From a candidate division CPR3 bacterium 4484_211 (GTDB lineage: Bacteria > Patescibacteriota > 4484-211): 47,514 bases of DNA. Position numbers and translations under genes: made by a program. Below are positions 38,149-46,537 of the stretch, one piece after another (position 1 is the first letter of the stretch; the number at the start of each line of letters is the position of its first letter). A model generated the notes under the pieces. That model searched no databases. It was not told the DNA's origin and worked only from the letters and a program-made list of their open reading frames with translations. The DNA is taken from NCBI GenBank assembly GCA_002084955.1, contig MZGJ01000005.1:1-47514 (forward strand), written 5' to 3'.

Positions 38149-39069
38149 TTACGTCCCGACCACATACTTCCGCAGCAAACAGCAGGGATGCAGATATTTT
38201 TTAAATTTGCGTAAACCCGCTGACCCCAGGTCCTGTTCAAAGTTGATAAATTCCAATTTACTTCTAAACTCTTGAGCTAAAGACCAAAAAAAGAACTCAC
38301 CCAACCCTTTAATCCCGCGAGCCGTCTTAAAATGATGAATCAGCAGTGTCTTTTTAGGTATTTCCTCTAATAGGGCAAAGGCTTTAAGCTGCCTATCAAT
38401 TGCTATTCCAAACATCGTCAAGTTCAATTGATCCCAAAACAGAAACGCCTTTTCTAAACCATCAGCTTCTCGCTGCAGACTCAATATGCTTTCTTTTTCC
38501 AAATTGACCTTACTCCTCCTCCATTCCTCCTGCAGCCGCCAGCAATCATCAAAGTTTGTCTTAGACAATTTCATAAATTTTGGAGAATATAAGCGCTGAC
38601 ATAAATTTCTCTTCCTCCTCAAATTCGCAAAATCAGCGCCTAGCAGGTCAGCCTGGTGAGCAATTTTATAGAGATAATCGCAATTGTCTCTATTCAGCTT
38701 AACCCGAAACCGCTCCGGGGACTCAAGAGCCTTAATAGCTAACTCTGGTACAAAAGTTAAGTAATTTATTTTTAGGCTGGTTCCGGCATACTCAAGAAGG
38801 GCATTCAATGACTGGTCCATACAGTTCTTCCCCAAAATGCTAAGAAGGGTCTCACCGCTAACCGAATCATCAAAAACCACCACCAGATTTTCATTTAAAT
38901 TTGAAATTTTAAGAGAATTATTGTTGTCCAGGGTAAAAAGGCTCGTAAAAACAAAGTCAGAATAGTTGCTGTTTAAATAGTTGTTAAAGCCACTGATGGT
39001 TGATTGGCAAGTAAGACCAAAAGGTTCAAACTGTGGAAAGTGAGGAATTTTTAGCCTGCTTTCGCGCAC
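38149..39069 (-). CDS. DUF2156/phosphatidylglycerol lysyltransferase-like GNAT protein
   Basis: FEPFGLTCQSTISGFNNYLNSNYSDFVFTSLFTL...FINFEQDLGSAGLRKFKKYLHPCCLLRKYVV. Confidence 0.75.
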   Translation of the reverse strand: MRESRLKIPHFPQFEPFGLTCQSTISGFNNYLNSNYSDFVFTSLFTLDNNNSLKISNLNENLVVVFDDSVSGETLLSILGKNCMDQSLNALLEYAGTSLKINYLTFVPELAIKALESPERFRVKLNRDNCDYLYKIAHQADLLGADFANLRRKRNLCQRLYSPKFMKLSKTNFDDCWRLQEEWRRSKVNLEKESILSLQREADGLEKAFLFWDQLNLTMFGIAIDRQLKAFALLEEIPKKTLLIHHFKTARGIKGLGEFFFWSLAQEFRSKLEFINFEQDLGSAGLRKFKKYLHPCCLLRKYVVGT

Positions 39070-39094
39070 ACGCCAATTCTAGCATAAATAGGTA

Positions 39095-39131
39095 AATAGG
39101 GTGACACCCTTTTTGAGGGTGTCACCCTATT
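39095..39131. repeat. Hairpin AATAGGGTGACACCC-tttttga-GGGTGTCACCCTATT
   Basis: Perfect 15-bp stem, 7-nt loop. Confidence 0.85.
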
Positions 39132-39174
39132 ATTCCCTGTCAGCCAGCCGTCTCTACCCTTGGCATTACCGCCA

Positions 39175-39198
39175 GTATGATAAACTAGCTTATCATAC
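39175..39198. repeat. Palindrome GTATGATAAACTAGCTTATCATAC (one mismatched pair)
   Basis: Same family as the palindromes at 29647 and 29725. Confidence 0.75.
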
Positions 39199-39335
39199 CG
39201 GACCTGCTAAGCCCGTAACCGCTTATTTACCACAGAATCAAATACGCTCCGGCAATGAGTTAGAATTTAAGGCAAGCAGAAATTCTAGAACTCAAGGAGG
39301 ATTATAAAGACAAAGGAACCCATTTAGAAAGAAAA

Positions 39336-40934
39336 ATGCCCATCACAACCCAATTACTCAAACAAATACTTACACAAAAAGCCAGCTCAAAAGAGGATTT
39401 GAGAAAAATTAAGCGGAAATTTTCCCGGGAGCATAAAATCCCTTTAATAAAAAACTCCGACCTGCTGGCCGAGTACTGGAGACAAGTGAATCGGGGGAGT
39501 ATAAAAAGAGATTACTTCCTTGAGGACCTTTTGCAGTTAAAAAGTACCCGTACCCTTTCCGGAGTCTCTCCGGTAGCCATTTTTACTAAACCTTACCCCT
39601 GTCCTGGGAAATGCATCTATTGTCCCACAAAAAGCAATGTTCCCAAAAGCTACCTGCCAAATGAGCCGGCGGTCATGAGAGCGGAGCTTAATCAATATGA
39701 CCCAATTCTGCAGATCAAAAACCGCCTGCAGCAATATAAAAATATCGGTCATCCCACTGACAAAATCGACCTAATTATTAAAGGCGGCACCTGGTCCGCC
39801 TACCCGGTCAGCTATCGAAAATACTTTATTAAACAGTGCTACGCGGCTTGCAACAACAAGCTTCAGCCCGCACAGGAGCATACCAGCCTATTTAAAATTC
39901 AAAAAATTAACGAAACAGCCCAACACCGCCTTATCGGCATTAACATAGAAACTCGACCCGATCTAATAAATGAAGAGGAAATCAAAAGGCTAAGAAATTT
40001 TGGCGTGACGCGGGTAGAACTCGGAGTCCAAACCCTTGATGACAAAATCTTAAAACTGGTTAGGCGTGGACACGGGGTAAAAGATACGATTCGGGCAACC
40101 AGACTCCTAAAAGAAGCTGGTTTTAAAGTTGGATACCACATGATGCCCGGACTTCCCGGCAGTAATCCCCAAAAAGACGTGGAGATGTTTAAACAATTAT
40201 TTACTGATCCCCGTTTTCAACCTGACATGCTAAAAATCTACCCCTGCGTAATTACCAAAAACACCCAGCTTTATACCTGGTACAAGCAAGGAAAATACAC
40301 CCCCTATAACGACCGGGAGTTAATTGAACTCTTAATTGAAATAAAAAAGATCCTTCCGCCCTATGTACGTGTAGACCGGATTGGACGGGACATACCGGCA
40401 CCGGATATTATGGCCGGGTCTAAAATTTCCAATATCAGGCAGGTCGTCCAGAAAAGGATGAAAGAGCAAGAATTATCCTGTCAATGCATCCGTTGCCGTG
40501 AAATAAGAGAACATTCCAAGAAAATAATCTCACCGACATTAAAGAAAATTACCTATCCTGCCTCCGGCGGAAGGGAATATTTCCTTTCGTTTGTGTCAAC
40601 CGTGCCCTCATCAAGAGGCAAAGTCCTAACAAGAAATTTGCTGGCACTGCTTAGATTAAGGTTTACCACAGACAATAAAGCGATTATCCGTGAACTGCAC
40701 ACTTATGGAGTCTCAATTAAAATAGGGATCACCCCTCGTAGAGGCACAACCTTCAAGAAGGGGGTACAGCATCGAGGATTAGGCAAGAAACTCCTAGAAG
40801 CAGCCGAAAACATTGTCAACAAAAAGGGGGTTAACAAAATCGCTGTTATCTCCGGAGTGGGAGTCAGGGAATATTATCGAAAACTGGGATATAAACTAGA
40901 AGGGACATATATGGTAAAGAAACTGGGTGATTGA
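39336..40934 (+). CDS. Elp3-family tRNA uridine-34 modification enzyme (radical SAM plus GNAT)
   Basis: SGVSPVAIFTKPYPCPGKCIYCPTKSNVPKSYLPNEPAVMRAELNQYDP...RVELGVQTLDD...C-terminal GNAT VQHRGLGKKLLEAAE. Confidence 0.95.
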   Translation: MPITTQLLKQILTQKASSKEDLRKIKRKFSREHKIPLIKNSDLLAEYWRQVNRGSIKRDYFLEDLLQLKSTRTLSGVSPVAIFTKPYPCPGKCIYCPTKSNVPKSYLPNEPAVMRAELNQYDPILQIKNRLQQYKNIGHPTDKIDLIIKGGTWSAYPVSYRKYFIKQCYAACNNKLQPAQEHTSLFKIQKINETAQHRLIGINIETRPDLINEEEIKRLRNFGVTRVELGVQTLDDKILKLVRRGHGVKDTIRATRLLKEAGFKVGYHMMPGLPGSNPQKDVEMFKQLFTDPRFQPDMLKIYPCVITKNTQLYTWYKQGKYTPYNDRELIELLIEIKKILPPYVRVDRIGRDIPAPDIMAGSKISNIRQVVQKRMKEQELSCQCIRCREIREHSKKIISPTLKKITYPASGGREYFLSFVSTVPSSRGKVLTRNLLALLRLRFTTDNKAIIRELHTYGVSIKIGITPRRGTTFKKGVQHRGLGKKLLEAAENIVNKKGVNKIAVISGVGVREYYRKLGYKLEGTYMVKKLGD

Positions 40935-41041
40935 GTAATTGTGAGAATCCAGAATTCAGAATTCAGAATCCAGGATAAAGAAAGGAAATTGGAATTAAGT
41001 AGGCAGAAAAGAGATATTCAGGCTGAATAGGGAATAAGGTA

Positions 41042-41087
41042 GGGAATAAGGTGACACCCTTTTTAAGGGTGTCACCCCTTTTATCCC
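41042..41087. repeat. Hairpin GGTGACACCC-ttttta-GGGTGTCACC with imperfect extension
   Basis: Near copy of 39095-39131, on the other side of the Elp3 gene. Confidence 0.82.
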
Positions 41088-41195
41088 TTCTATTACAATA
41101 AAATTTGACGTCCTTAATCTTAATTCACAGAAAGGAGAAAGAAGGGTTAGATAGTGGGCACACCTCTCTGGGGCACGACCTTTAAAATAAGTACC

Positions 41196-42194
41196 CTAAT
41201 CAGAGCTAACCAAGTCCTCTATTTTCTGCGGGAAATCCTCAACGGTATATGAAGGCAGGATGTAAATAATCTCTGACTGGTTGGTCTTAACAAAATAATC
41301 CTCGTTTTCATCCTGATTACCAATAGCCAATTCATAAAGACTGCCGTCTTTTAAATTTATGACATATTTCCACTGAGGATTATTCAATCCTGCCAGCTCC
41401 AGGTTGCCTTTCATCTGCAAGTCATTAGCCCTTAAACTAGAAAGAGTAGTAATAAAAGTTTGAATTTTCTTGGAGTCTAGACTCCCTTTGGCCGGCGATT
41501 CCTTAGAGCCAGGCTCTAAAGAATTCTCAAGAGCCTGGCTCTTTTCCTCGCCGGTTAGTTTCCATTCGCCATCCTTTTTCTCCAAAGTAAAACTATTGCC
41601 CTGATGCCAAACGGCAACCGAGCTAACATCATCGGCGACAAATTTTAACACCACCAGATTTCTCCACTCGGCCGTTGGCGAGAAGCCGGACAGCCACTCA
41701 GAAACCAAATAAACTCTGTCCTCACCTTCTTTCCGTATATAGGTGGTACCATATCCAGGCCCGGACTTGCCCAAATAATAGTCGGCAGTCAATGAATCAT
41801 CTCGGAACAGCCTAATTCTTATCCCAGATTCATCCACCTGCATATCCTTCTGCTTCTCTGGATTGGTGGAAATCAGCTCACTGCGGCTTAAACCGCCAGT
41901 TGTTTCCAGTAAATTGGCCACTTTCTGTTCATCCGCCAAAGCTTTTTCTTTTGTCTCAACCACCCACCGCGAATTTTCCTTTATCAGCTTGATTTCATCA
42001 TCTCCCTTTTTAACCTCAATCCGGTTAACTTCCTCCTTATTGAAGTGAGGGAAAAGCTTTGTTTCCCCACGCCCCCAGGGAAGACCACGGGTTAATAAGT
42101 AACCAATACCAATAAGAAAAACTAAAATAAAAAGAAGCAATATATTTTTATTCTTTAACACAATAGGAGACGCAAAACGCAAAATCAAAACCAC
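41196..42194 (-). CDS. DUF4340 domain-containing membrane protein
   Basis: N-terminal TM; FNKEEVNRIEVKKGDDEIKLIKENSRWVVETKEKALADEQKVANLLETTGGLSR, downstream of a GldG-like gene. Confidence 0.85.
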   Translation of the reverse strand: MVLILRFASPIVLKNKNILLLFILVFLIGIGYLLTRGLPWGRGETKLFPHFNKEEVNRIEVKKGDDEIKLIKENSRWVVETKEKALADEQKVANLLETTGGLSRSELISTNPEKQKDMQVDESGIRIRLFRDDSLTADYYLGKSGPGYGTTYIRKEGEDRVYLVSEWLSGFSPTAEWRNLVVLKFVADDVSSVAVWHQGNSFTLEKKDGEWKLTGEEKSQALENSLEPGSKESPAKGSLDSKKIQTFITTLSSLRANDLQMKGNLELAGLNNPQWKYVINLKDGSLYELAIGNQDENEDYFVKTNQSEIIYILPSYTVEDFPQKIEDLVSSD

Positions 42195-42283
42195 AGATTA
42201 AAACTAAAAAGCTTTAGATTGTGGTCTTTGCGTTTTCCACTTCAAGTTTTAAGATCCCATATCCTACCTATATCTTACCTTCA

Positions 42284-43840
42284 TCATTCAACCTTTGACC
42301 TTTTGTACATCCACACCACCCCGAACAAAATTAAGCCCAAAGCCGGGCCCAAAATATTGGCGTATTTTATCTGCAGTTTGAGCGGGTCTGAAACCGCCCT
42401 CAGCGGCCTAAAAGTTTGTCCCTTGGCCCTGATAGACGAAAGGGCACTTTCCGATGCCGCATAGTCCAGCATATTGGCAAAAAGATAAAAATTATTCTCA
42501 TCCCCCTGAATAAACCGATCGCTAATGAAATCAGCATCTCCTGCCACAAACAATTTAGCCGATTCCGCTTGCTCTTTATAGCCTTCTGCATCCACTTCTT
42601 CCGGAAGCGAATCCCGAGCAAAAGCACTTTTAATTTCCCCCTCAATTAAAGCTATTAAAATTTTTTCAGAAGCGTCATCGGGCACTTTAAACCTCTGGGT
42701 GGGATCAAGATTATAGGCATCACTCTGCACCCACGACCTGGGGCTGGATTTTACTAAGTCGGTAAATTCAACTCCGTCAGGAAACTTATCTTTTTCTACA
42801 TTTAAAGACGAAACCCACGGGAAAACAGCTGTTTCCAACTGCCTGGTTATCACCGAATTACTGCTTAGTCCCGCAGAGGTAATCCGCGGCCAAAAAGGAT
42901 AAGAAACAAAAAATGAGCTCTGACCGGTGTTAAAACTGGCAATTTCATTACTGGCATCCAAAACCAAGTTATGATTAACACTAACTCCATAGCTTTTTAG
43001 CCAATTAAAAACATTACTCTGGGCTTTCACCGCCTGCAGCCCCTGTTCTACCTTTACGCCGTCAATCAGAAAAAACACTGCTTTATTTTGCATAAGAAAC
43101 TGATCTACCAAATACCTTTCCTGATCAGAAAAATCTTTCTGCGGGCCAGCGATAATTAGAACACTCGTGCCGTCAGGCAGATCGTCCCCAGAAGTTAAGT
43201 CAACATCCTGCATTTGATACTGCTTCTGCAAAGCCCGGGAAACACTGCTTAGACCATTGGATAATGTTTTTTCTTCATGACCGGAAATAAAGACTACTTT
43301 TGGCTTTTCGGGGCGGGTTAAGTTGGCAATAGCCAAACTAATCTGGTATTCTAAATTACCGGTATCTTGAATAAAAGAAATTGTTTCATTTTTATCAGCA
43401 TAAAGAACAGCTAAACCAAAATACCCCTGAACCACCTCCAGTTTTTCCGACTGAATATCACTAAACTGCACCGGATAAATTCCTAAAGAATTGGCCGTCT
43501 GCATCGCCTCTGCATTGGTGCCGGGGTCAAAATACTGTACCTTTACCTTATTTCGCGCGGCATTTTGGTACTCCCACAGCAAGTCTTTTACCTGCTGGTA
43601 AACGGGGCTAAATCGCGCCGGCAGTTTCTTGGAAGCAAAAACCTTAATCGTCACCAGATCGTCAATATTTCTCACAATATCTTTGCTGGCCGGCGACAAA
43701 CTAAATCTTTTATTAGCCGTTAAATCTAAACGCAGGGGGAAGAGAGTAAGGATATAGTTGAGAGTAATAACTACACCGATAACCAGAGCCACATTGGCCA
43801 CTTCATTAAATTGTTGAACAAATACTTTCAATCTACGCAT
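42284..43840 (-). CDS. GldG-like ABC-type auxiliary component
   Basis: LTANKRFSLSPASKDIVRNIDDLVTIKVFASKKLPARFSPVYQQVKDLLWEYQNAARNKVKVQYFDP...FISGHEEKTL; C-terminal TM. Confidence 0.87.
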   Translation of the reverse strand: MRRLKVFVQQFNEVANVALVIGVVITLNYILTLFPLRLDLTANKRFSLSPASKDIVRNIDDLVTIKVFASKKLPARFSPVYQQVKDLLWEYQNAARNKVKVQYFDPGTNAEAMQTANSLGIYPVQFSDIQSEKLEVVQGYFGLAVLYADKNETISFIQDTGNLEYQISLAIANLTRPEKPKVVFISGHEEKTLSNGLSSVSRALQKQYQMQDVDLTSGDDLPDGTSVLIIAGPQKDFSDQERYLVDQFLMQNKAVFFLIDGVKVEQGLQAVKAQSNVFNWLKSYGVSVNHNLVLDASNEIASFNTGQSSFFVSYPFWPRITSAGLSSNSVITRQLETAVFPWVSSLNVEKDKFPDGVEFTDLVKSSPRSWVQSDAYNLDPTQRFKVPDDASEKILIALIEGEIKSAFARDSLPEEVDAEGYKEQAESAKLFVAGDADFISDRFIQGDENNFYLFANMLDYAASESALSSIRAKGQTFRPLRAVSDPLKLQIKYANILGPALGLILFGVVWMYKRSKVE

Positions 43841-43900
43841 ATTCTTAGAACTTATTAACTGAATAACTGATTAACTTAATAACCGATTAACACCTAAATT

Positions 43901-44252
43901 GTTATTCCATCATTCCGTTATTCTGTTATTCCGTTGTTCTGTTATTCCGTTATTCTGTTATTCCGTTGTTCTGTTATTCTGTTATTCCGTTATTCTGTTA
44001 TTCCGTTATTCTGTTATTCCGTTGTTCTGTTATTCCGTTGTTCTGTTATTCCGTTATTCTGTTATTCTGTTATTCTGTTATTCCGTTGTTCTGTTATTCC
44101 GTTATTCTGTTATTCTGTTATTCTGTTATTCCGTTATTCTGTTATTCCGTTATTCTGTTATTCCGTTGTTCTGTTATTCTGTTGTTCTGTTATTCCGTTA
44201 TTCTGTTATTCTGTTATTCCGTTATTCTGTTATTCCGTTATTCTGTTATTCC
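43901..44252. repeat. 44-unit 8-bp tandem array (consensus GTTRTTCY)
   Basis: 352 bp parsed by eye into 44 consecutive 8-mers without indel: GTTATTCC, GTTATTCT, GTTGTTCT, plus one ATCATTCC. Confidence 0.96.
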
Positions 44253-44628
44253 GTTTCTTTAACCTCGCATCTTTCCTAACTTTAGATGAGAAGGCAGATA
44301 ATTGCCTATTTAGGCCCTCTGCCCTTTTTAACCAATATCTGTGTTCTTCGTCCGTTATATATCCATCATCATGAGCAGCATCCAAACAAGCCACAACTTC
44401 GTCCAATGAGGTCAGTGATATGTTTAAAAATTTGCTAAACTCAAGATCTGAATACTTGGCTGATCCTTCAGCGATATTAAGTAGTATCGAATCTAGAGCA
44501 CGCCATAACTGATCAGTAAGACCAAACCGCTCATCCCTTGGGAACTTCTTTCTAGAAAACTCTTTCAGCTCCTTCCTAAGCTTTCTAATCTCTTTATAAA
44601 CTGGAAACTCTCTAAATCTAAAAATCAC
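44230..44628 (-). CDS. Four-helix bundle protein (23S rRNA intervening-sequence type)
   Basis: FPVYKEIRKLRKELKEFSRKKFPRDERFGLTDQLWRALDSILLNIAEGSAKYSDLEFSKFLNISLTSLDEVVACLDAAHDDGYI. Confidence 0.9.
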   Translation of the reverse strand: MIFRFREFPVYKEIRKLRKELKEFSRKKFPRDERFGLTDQLWRALDSILLNIAEGSAKYSDLEFSKFLNISLTSLDEVVACLDAAHDDGYITDEEHRYWLKRAEGLNRQLSAFSSKVRKDARLKKRNNRITE

Positions 44629-44638
44629 CCTATTAATC

Positions 44639-44718
44639 GTTATTCCGTTATTTTGTTACTCTGTCATTCTGTTATTCAGTTATTCTGTTATTCCGTTGTT
44701 CTGTTATTCAGTTATTCA
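44639..44718. repeat. 10-unit degenerate 8-bp array (GTTATTCN)
   Basis: Ten consecutive 8-mers related to the 43901 array, on the other side of the four-helix-bundle gene. Confidence 0.88.
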
Positions 44719-45457
44719 GTCTTTTCCCTGTCAAATACAGAAGCACTCCGGTAAATGATACAAAATAAACAACATCCCTTAGGTCTATTATCCCCTTGGC
44801 CATGTTTTGGAAATGGGTCAGGAAACTGACAAATCTAAAAAGCGGCGCAATGACATCGGGAGTACGGTCAAGAAAAAAACTGGTCCCCGTCACATAAAGC
44901 AGGAAACCAATTACCGCCGTTAGGGAGAAGCTGACAATTTGATTGTCGCTTAAAGCAGAAACAAAAAGGCCCAAGCTAAGATATAAAGCTCCCAAAAGAA
45001 GCGAGGCCAGATAGCCGCCGACTATCGGGCCTGGCTCCGGATGACCCAAGGCCGCCAAAGTAAAGGGAACACTGCCCGTTAAAACCAAGGCCAAGATGAG
45101 AATTAAAAAACTGCCCACGAATTTTCCCAAAACGACCCTGCCACTGGTAAGAGGCAAAGTTAAAAGCACCTCCAAAGTTTTGGCTCGTTTTTCTTCGGCA
45201 AAAGAAGCCATACTCAAGGCCGGAATTAAAAATAAATAGACAACAACCAAGTTCTGGAAAAAATCGCGCATTTCCGCCTGATTTACCAAAAAGAAATTCT
45301 GGAAAAAAAGCCAGTTGACCAAAATTAAAAAAAGACCCACAGCTACATAGGCGGTAGGGGAGTAAAGGAAAAAAGCCAGTTCTTTTTTAACAATAGCAAT
45401 AAGAGATCTTTTCATCATGTATTTTTTTGAACGCTGAGTAACCCAATAACCAATCAA
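44708..45457 (-). CDS. ABC-2 family transporter permease (GldF-like)
   Basis: IVKKELAFFLYSPTAYVAVGLFLILVNWLFFQNFF...LLTLPLTSGRVVLGKFVGSFLIL; six-TM architecture. Confidence 0.9.
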   Translation of the reverse strand: MIGYWVTQRSKKYMMKRSLIAIVKKELAFFLYSPTAYVAVGLFLILVNWLFFQNFFLVNQAEMRDFFQNLVVVYLFLIPALSMASFAEEKRAKTLEVLLTLPLTSGRVVLGKFVGSFLILILALVLTGSVPFTLAALGHPEPGPIVGGYLASLLLGALYLSLGLFVSALSDNQIVSFSLTAVIGFLLYVTGTSFFLDRTPDVIAPLFRFVSFLTHFQNMAKGIIDLRDVVYFVSFTGVLLYLTGKRLNN

Positions 45458-45499
45458 CTTATTAACTTAACGGGGGCTAATTCGTCAAATATCAAATTA

Positions 45500-45650
45500 A
45501 AAATGCCAAACCAAATCCAAATGACAAATTTCAAACAAGGGCCAAATTACAATTTTTACAATCCTAACCACGGGAAAATTTTGGTTACTTGAATTTTGAA
45601 TTTGCTTGTAATTTGGTACTTGGTTCTTGTCATCATAACTAGAACATAAT
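45500..45650. repeat. A-rich dispersed repeat, divergent copy in inverted arrangement
   Basis: CCAAATCCAAATGACAAATTTCAAACAAGGGCCAAATTACAA... followed by GAATTTTGAATTTGCTTGTAATTTGGTACTTGGTTCTTGTCATCAT, the reverse complement of the family core. Confidence 0.75.
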
Positions 45651-45755
45651 GCTGCACTTTGTCTGTAATAGCAGACTCCTGCCGTGTACCGAATGAGACT
45701 GCGGTCAATCTGCGTTGAATAAATTTGTAATATATTCAGTTACTCCGTTACTCAG

Positions 45756-46463
45756 TCATTCCGTTGGCAGAGTCAATTCTCTAAACACCTCCTCCAGTGT
45801 TTTATCCGCATCCGTAGTTAGTTCCCGCAAATTTCCCTGCCCAACAATTTTCCCGTGACTGATAATAATCACCCGATTGCAGGTGAGCTCAACTTCGGAA
45901 AGGATATGAGTAGATAGAATAACCGTTTTTTCTTTGCCCAATTCTTTAATTAGCTCTCTAATTTCCACAATTTGATTAGGATCTAGACCGGAAGTGGGTT
46001 CATCCATAATAAGAACCGGGGGCTTGTGAAGCATCGCCGCCGCCAACCCCACCCGTTGACGATAACCTTTGGAAAGTTTTTGGATTTCCTTTTTAAGCAC
46101 CTCCTGAATGCCACAAACTTCTATCATCTCCTCCACCTGACTCTGATCGGTTATACCTCGCACTTCGGCAATAAAGCGCAGATATTCGCGGACTTTTAGA
46201 AAATGATAAAGAGGATTATCCTCCGGCAAATAGCCAATTCGGCGCTTAACTTCTACGGGAGATTCGCCAACCTTTAACCCGTCAACAATAATCTGCCCCT
46301 CGTCTGCCGGGAAAAATCCGGTAATCAGGCGCATGGTAGTAGTCTTGCCGGCGCCGTTGGGACCAAGAAAGCCCAAAATCTCACCGGCTTTTACTTCAAA
46401 GGAGACATCTTCCACCGCCGCTTTCAATCCGAATCTTTTGGTTACGTTCTTCAACTCAATCAT
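45756..46463 (-). CDS. ABC transporter ATP-binding protein (GldA-like)
   Basis: Walker A GPNGAGKTTTMRLITGF, signature LSKGYRQRVGLAAAML, Walker B VLIMDEPTSGLDP. Confidence 0.94.
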   Translation of the reverse strand: MIELKNVTKRFGLKAAVEDVSFEVKAGEILGFLGPNGAGKTTTMRLITGFFPADEGQIIVDGLKVGESPVEVKRRIGYLPEDNPLYHFLKVREYLRFIAEVRGITDQSQVEEMIEVCGIQEVLKKEIQKLSKGYRQRVGLAAAMLHKPPVLIMDEPTSGLDPNQIVEIRELIKELGKEKTVILSTHILSEVELTCNRVIIISHGKIVGQGNLRELTTDADKTLEEVFRELTLPTE

Positions 46464-46537
46464 AAGCTGTTAAACAGTCTACCAATGAGGCATCACTTTT
46501 TCAAGTCTTACAAACATGTTAAAATAGTGTTGTTAAA

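Noticed and set aside
43901-44252. CRISPR array interpretation of the tandem repeat
   Set aside because: The unit is only 8 bp with no spacers and no cas genes in the window.
43899-44374. Three overlapping forward ORFs (FCYSVILLFRYSVIPL...)
   Set aside because: Phantom ORFs. The 8-bp repeat contains no stop in any forward frame and reads as an 8-aa period in each; no start context or domain.
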